From positions 1 through 8,525 of the forward strand of contig JAIRPH010000041.1 in the NCBI GenBank assembly GCA_031257135.1: 8,525 nucleotides of DNA, in the 5' to 3' direction. Every line of letters begins with the position of its first letter. Positions within the stretch are counted from its first letter, which is position 1. Made by a program: the position numbers and the translations under genes. The notes under the pieces were generated by a model that searched no databases, was not told where the DNA came from, and saw nothing but the letters and a program-made list of their open reading frames with translations. Shown in pieces: positions 6,225 to 8,525 of the stretch. This DNA is from Spirochaetaceae bacterium (GTDB taxonomy: Bacteria > Spirochaetota > Spirochaetia > Treponematales > Breznakiellaceae).

Positions 6225-8270
6225 TCAGTAAAACTTCTTTAATTCCCGATTGCAGGCGTCTATATCGAAGGCGTCTGCGTCGAAAGCGTCTCCCAGCTCG
6301 GCTACTGCCTGCTGTCTTTCGAGGAGGGTCCCGTTTTCCAGCAGTCCCAGATATTTTCTGAATCGAACCGGTCCGTCTACGGATTCCGGGGGCGCGGCTC
6401 CTTCTCCAGCGACGCATCGAATCGGCTCTTTTTCGTCGAGATCAAGCCGGGCAAGCATGATGAGCTTTATCGTCCATTTGGTTCCGTATTCATAGGAGAT
6501 TTCGATGATGCCTTGAAGTCCCAAATCAGCTATCGGCAGATGAAGGCTCAATTCCTTCGCAGAGTCAGGTTTTGAAGGACTCTTGTTTTTGATTATGAAT
6601 TTGGTGATTACTCCTTCATGTTTGCTTTTAGGTATCGCGGTATCCGCGAGGAAACGGAATTGAGCGGTTCCTTTCCAGCCGAAGAGGGTCTGAATAATCC
6701 GGTGAAGGTCCTCAAGGACTACGGTTTCAGGGATGACGATCCTGCGCCAGACGTCCGCGCCGCCGATGCTGATTTGCAGAATCCGCCCCGGCAGGCTGGT
6801 TTCGCTTCGAGGCTTTACCAGCGAGAGATTGTTCAGTCTATAGGTATTTAAGGCTTCGTCAATCATCGCTTTCATATCTTCGTAGGTCTCGATCATGCTG
6901 TCTACCGAGTTGTCCAGCGTTTCAAGCTCTCCGTCGGGAGGGGCATCGTCGGCGTCCAAATCTTCCAGTACATTCGCCGCATGAGTCTGAATCTGAGACA
7001 GAATAATAAACGTATGCCGCGGGAGCCATGAGGAATCGATGTCCCCTTTTTGCAGACGCGCAATCAGGTCGATAACCGCCGTGTGCAGTTCGCTGACCCT
7101 CTGCCGGATTGGTCCCATCCGCTGATCCGAAAAATATACATAGGTATCCTGTATTTCGTTTAAGGCTTCGATAATATAAGCCGCCAAAAATCCCCATTCC
7201 TGCTCGGCTAATTCGATTGAAGGCGGCACAATGCGTTCAATCAGCCGGGGAACGTCCAGATCATTACGAAACAACGCATCCCGTATGTAGCCGTTAACCG
7301 CATATTCAGATATAGGAATCTCTTTTTTGAAGAGAATCTCCTCAATCATGGTCTGATCCGGCATGATCTGACTTTTTTCCATGTCCCGGCGGTCAGGAAT
7401 TTCCTTTCCGGCGTACCAAAAACGAGTTTCAATCCCATAAGCCGCGGTTTCAATAACGTCGGTTTTCTCGTAGAGAAAATCCTCCAGAGCATAGGCGGGA
7501 ACCGCGCGCATACGGGTCCCGCCGTACCAATAGGCGAAAGCGATCTGCTCCTCCGTAGAGCCGCCCGGACCAAACAGCTTAAAAGCCGTATGAAACCCGG
7601 TTTCCGCGGCGCGCCGCCACTCCTCCAGTTCCGCCTGAGACCATTCCTGTTTCGCTACCCGCTCAAGCGTAAAACGCCCCTCTTTCCAATCAACCGTCGT
7701 AACCAAAAAGCGGTCTCCCGGGACAAAACCGCTTTCCCGGTATATGTTCCGCATATCCAGCGTTTGAATCGAAACTTCCGGCGGGTCTTCGTAGGGATCG
7801 TAGTTAAAAGCCTCTTCATTTTCAGGATTATCTCTGGCAACATACTGAGGCGCGTACTCCTCCCCGAAAATACTGTAATACGGATAAAATTCTTCCGGCG
7901 AACCTTCCATAGCGGTAAACTTCACCGGGTCTTTCTTCCAAAAAAAGGTGTAGTTATGAGGAAGCAACATAGGATTGGCAAAAGGAATACACCGATGCCC
8001 CGGAATCAGTATGCCGTTCAGCAGTTCCAGTCTGGTAGGATTGATAACAAACGGCGCCGATTCAAAACACCCTCGCCGGCTTAACCATTTGTTGGAGTCA
8101 AGCCGGAAAGCAATGTTCCGAGCCGTAATGAGAGAGGTAATCTCTATCGCCAGCCGCCCCGTTTTCTGATGATGATGCTTGCGGATATGGGCTATCACAT
8201 CTTCCGGCGTAAACGGCTCAATCCGATTCTCGAGAAAATCATAAAAGGCATCTTCCTGCGTTATAGTCAT
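6225..8270 (-). CDS. Large protein with C-terminal pRiA4b ORF-3-like (IS1096 TnpR-like) domain
   Basis: A 681-residue soluble protein from ATG 8270. The last 187 residues (from about 495) resemble the pRiA4b ORF-3 family: ILQISIGGADVWRRIVIP, LEDLHRIIQTLFGW, YEYGTKWTIKL, CVAGEGAAPPESVDGP and a tail DAFDIDACNRELKKF. In the family the central motif is usually close to YDFGDxWxH; here GD and H are replaced (GTKWTI), so that site looks diverged. Residues about 15-100 (FTPEDVIAHIRK...FVINPTRLELLNGILIPGH) look like a winged-helix or HARE-HTH-type module, at low confidence. The middle is unrecognised, with a helical block around 350-480. Biochemical activity of the family is not established. An in-frame TTG at 8309 would add 13 residues, but that TTG fits a -35 box better. 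The start lacks a good Shine-Dalgarno. The gene heads a likely two-gene operon with the EIIA gene. Confidence 0.82.
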   Translation of the reverse strand: MTITQEDAFYDFLENRIEPFTPEDVIAHIRKHHHQKTGRLAIEITSLITARNIAFRLDSNKWLSRRGCFESAPFVINPTRLELLNGILIPGHRCIPFANPMLLPHNYTFFWKKDPVKFTAMEGSPEEFYPYYSIFGEEYAPQYVARDNPENEEAFNYDPYEDPPEVSIQTLDMRNIYRESGFVPGDRFLVTTVDWKEGRFTLERVAKQEWSQAELEEWRRAAETGFHTAFKLFGPGGSTEEQIAFAYWYGGTRMRAVPAYALEDFLYEKTDVIETAAYGIETRFWYAGKEIPDRRDMEKSQIMPDQTMIEEILFKKEIPISEYAVNGYIRDALFRNDLDVPRLIERIVPPSIELAEQEWGFLAAYIIEALNEIQDTYVYFSDQRMGPIRQRVSELHTAVIDLIARLQKGDIDSSWLPRHTFIILSQIQTHAANVLEDLDADDAPPDGELETLDNSVDSMIETYEDMKAMIDEALNTYRLNNLSLVKPRSETSLPGRILQISIGGADVWRRIVIPETVVLEDLHRIIQTLFGWKGTAQFRFLADTAIPKSKHEGVITKFIIKNKSPSKPDSAKELSLHLPIADLGLQGIIEISYEYGTKWTIKLIMLARLDLDEKEPIRCVAGEGAAPPESVDGPVRFRKYLGLLENGTLLERQQAVAELGDAFDADAFDIDACNRELKKFY

Positions 8271-8280
8271 GAATATCTCT

Positions 8281-8309
8281 ACTATGCCCAGAATAACCGG
8301 ATATTGCAA
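8281..8309 (-). promoter_or_regulatory. Putative promoter of the pRiA4b ORF-3-like gene / EIIA operon
   Basis: On the minus strand TTGCAA (8309-8304), a 17-base spacer and CATAGT (8286-8281, four of six matches) precede the ATG at 8270 by 10 bases. The -35 is identical to that of the lipoprotein gene. The expected start point leaves a leader of only a few bases, with no room for a Shine-Dalgarno. The -10 is weak. Confidence 0.4.
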
Positions 8310-8415
8310 GTACCCTGCACACAGCCTTAGACGCAGGACGGGCGGTTTGGGGCGTCAGCCCGCGCCGCTTTTTCTAAGCGGTCGCCGCTGGGCAGAAAGC
8401 GCTTAGACACAGGAC
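8310..8415. repeat. GC-rich divergent spacer with a 14-bp direct repeat and a hairpin
   Basis: CTTAGACGCAGGAC (8326-8339) recurs as CTTAGACACAGGAC (8402-8415) with one mismatch, 76 bases apart. Between them CCGCTT (8365-8370) and AAGCGG (8376-8381) form a 6-bp stem with a 5-base loop. On the minus strand 8361-8353 reads GGGCTGACG, also found at 317-325 ahead of the kinase. The segment separates two divergent promoters, so operator sites are possible, but the GC-rich repeats could equally be part of a dispersed intergenic element. Confidence 0.45.
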
Positions 8416-8444
8416 TTGTAAAGAAATACTGTTTGCCATATATT
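8416..8444 (+). promoter_or_regulatory. Promoter of the small gene at the right edge
   Basis: TTGTAA (8416-8421), a 17-base spacer and TATATT (8439-8444, five of six matches). The ATG at 8451 lies six bases after the -10 box, so the transcript would start at or next to the start codon. No Shine-Dalgarno is present. It directly follows the second copy of the 14-bp direct repeat. Confidence 0.55.
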
Positions 8445-8450
8445 GAAACT

Positions 8451-8525
8451 ATGACTGCAATACAGCAAACCGTTGAAATTGATCCCAGCCGCCGGATTTT
8501 ACGGCTGGAAAAGGCGTTGCCGGAA
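8451..8525 (+). CDS. N-terminus of a small protein, possibly an antitoxin (3' end outside window)
   Basis: An ATG at 8451 opens a frame that runs to the window edge and gives 25 residues: MTAIQQTVEIDPSRRILRL then EKALPE. This pattern (a short beta strand, then IDPSRRILRLEKALPE) resembles the start of small antitoxin-like proteins that I have seen paired with PIN-domain toxins; in those the next segment is typically an aliphatic strand. With 25 residues the match is only suggestive. The gene has a good promoter immediately upstream and no Shine-Dalgarno, and it is divergent from the minus-strand operon. If it is an antitoxin, a toxin gene would be expected within a few hundred bases beyond the window. 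Confidence 0.5.
   Translation, partial: MTAIQQTVEIDPSRRILRLEKALPE

Noticed and set aside
8271..8309. TTG at 8309 as the start of the pRiA4b ORF-3-like gene
   Set aside because: The TTG is part of TTGCAA, which is correctly spaced from a -10-like box, and there is no good ribosome binding site. ATG 8270 is preferred.

Overview
The window looks like a chromosomal segment from a spirochaete, most likely a Treponema-like gut bacterium. This is an inference from three things: a relaxed spirochaete-type lipobox on the solute-binding lipoprotein, a secreted protein whose C-terminal half resembles one I associate with treponemes, and an EIIA gene not accompanied by membrane PTS components. Base composition is close to balanced with AT-rich intergenic stretches. 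No rRNA, tRNA, CRISPR array or transposase is visible.

Layout, left to right. The tail of an unrecognised gene (3-212) is followed by a repeat-rich leader (213-386). Next is a large membrane-bound hybrid sensor kinase (387-3002) with an extracytoplasmic Cache-like domain, HisKA, HATPase_c and two receiver domains. Its 3' end runs into a 333-base spacer. That spacer holds eight tandem 21-bp units (3049-3216) bracketed by two exact copies of a 31-bp sequence (2980-3010 and 3265-3295); the first copy contains the last codons and stop of the kinase. The second copy supplies the -35 box of a clear promoter for an LplA-type solute-binding lipoprotein (3336-4919). No permease or ATPase gene follows. 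A small secreted protein (5032-5682) with its own promoter comes next and ends at a hairpin shared with the converging genes.

On the minus strand, a long protein (8270-6225) ending in a pRiA4b ORF-3-like domain is followed after 28 bases by a PTS EIIA (PtsN-like) domain protein (6196-5717), probably as a two-gene operon. The far right has a divergent start (8451 onward) that reads like the N-terminus of a small antitoxin-type protein, cut by the window edge.

How the genes may work together (inference): the kinase would sense a small extracellular ligand and the neighbouring binding lipoprotein may capture the same or a related ligand. No DNA-binding response regulator or HPt protein is encoded here, so the output must lie elsewhere. 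The most unusual items are the phased 21-bp array in its 31-bp direct-repeat frame between kinase and lipoprotein, and a split in translation signals. Three genes have Shine-Dalgarno sequences and three appear to have a -10 box only 6-10 bases before the ATG, as if leaderless.
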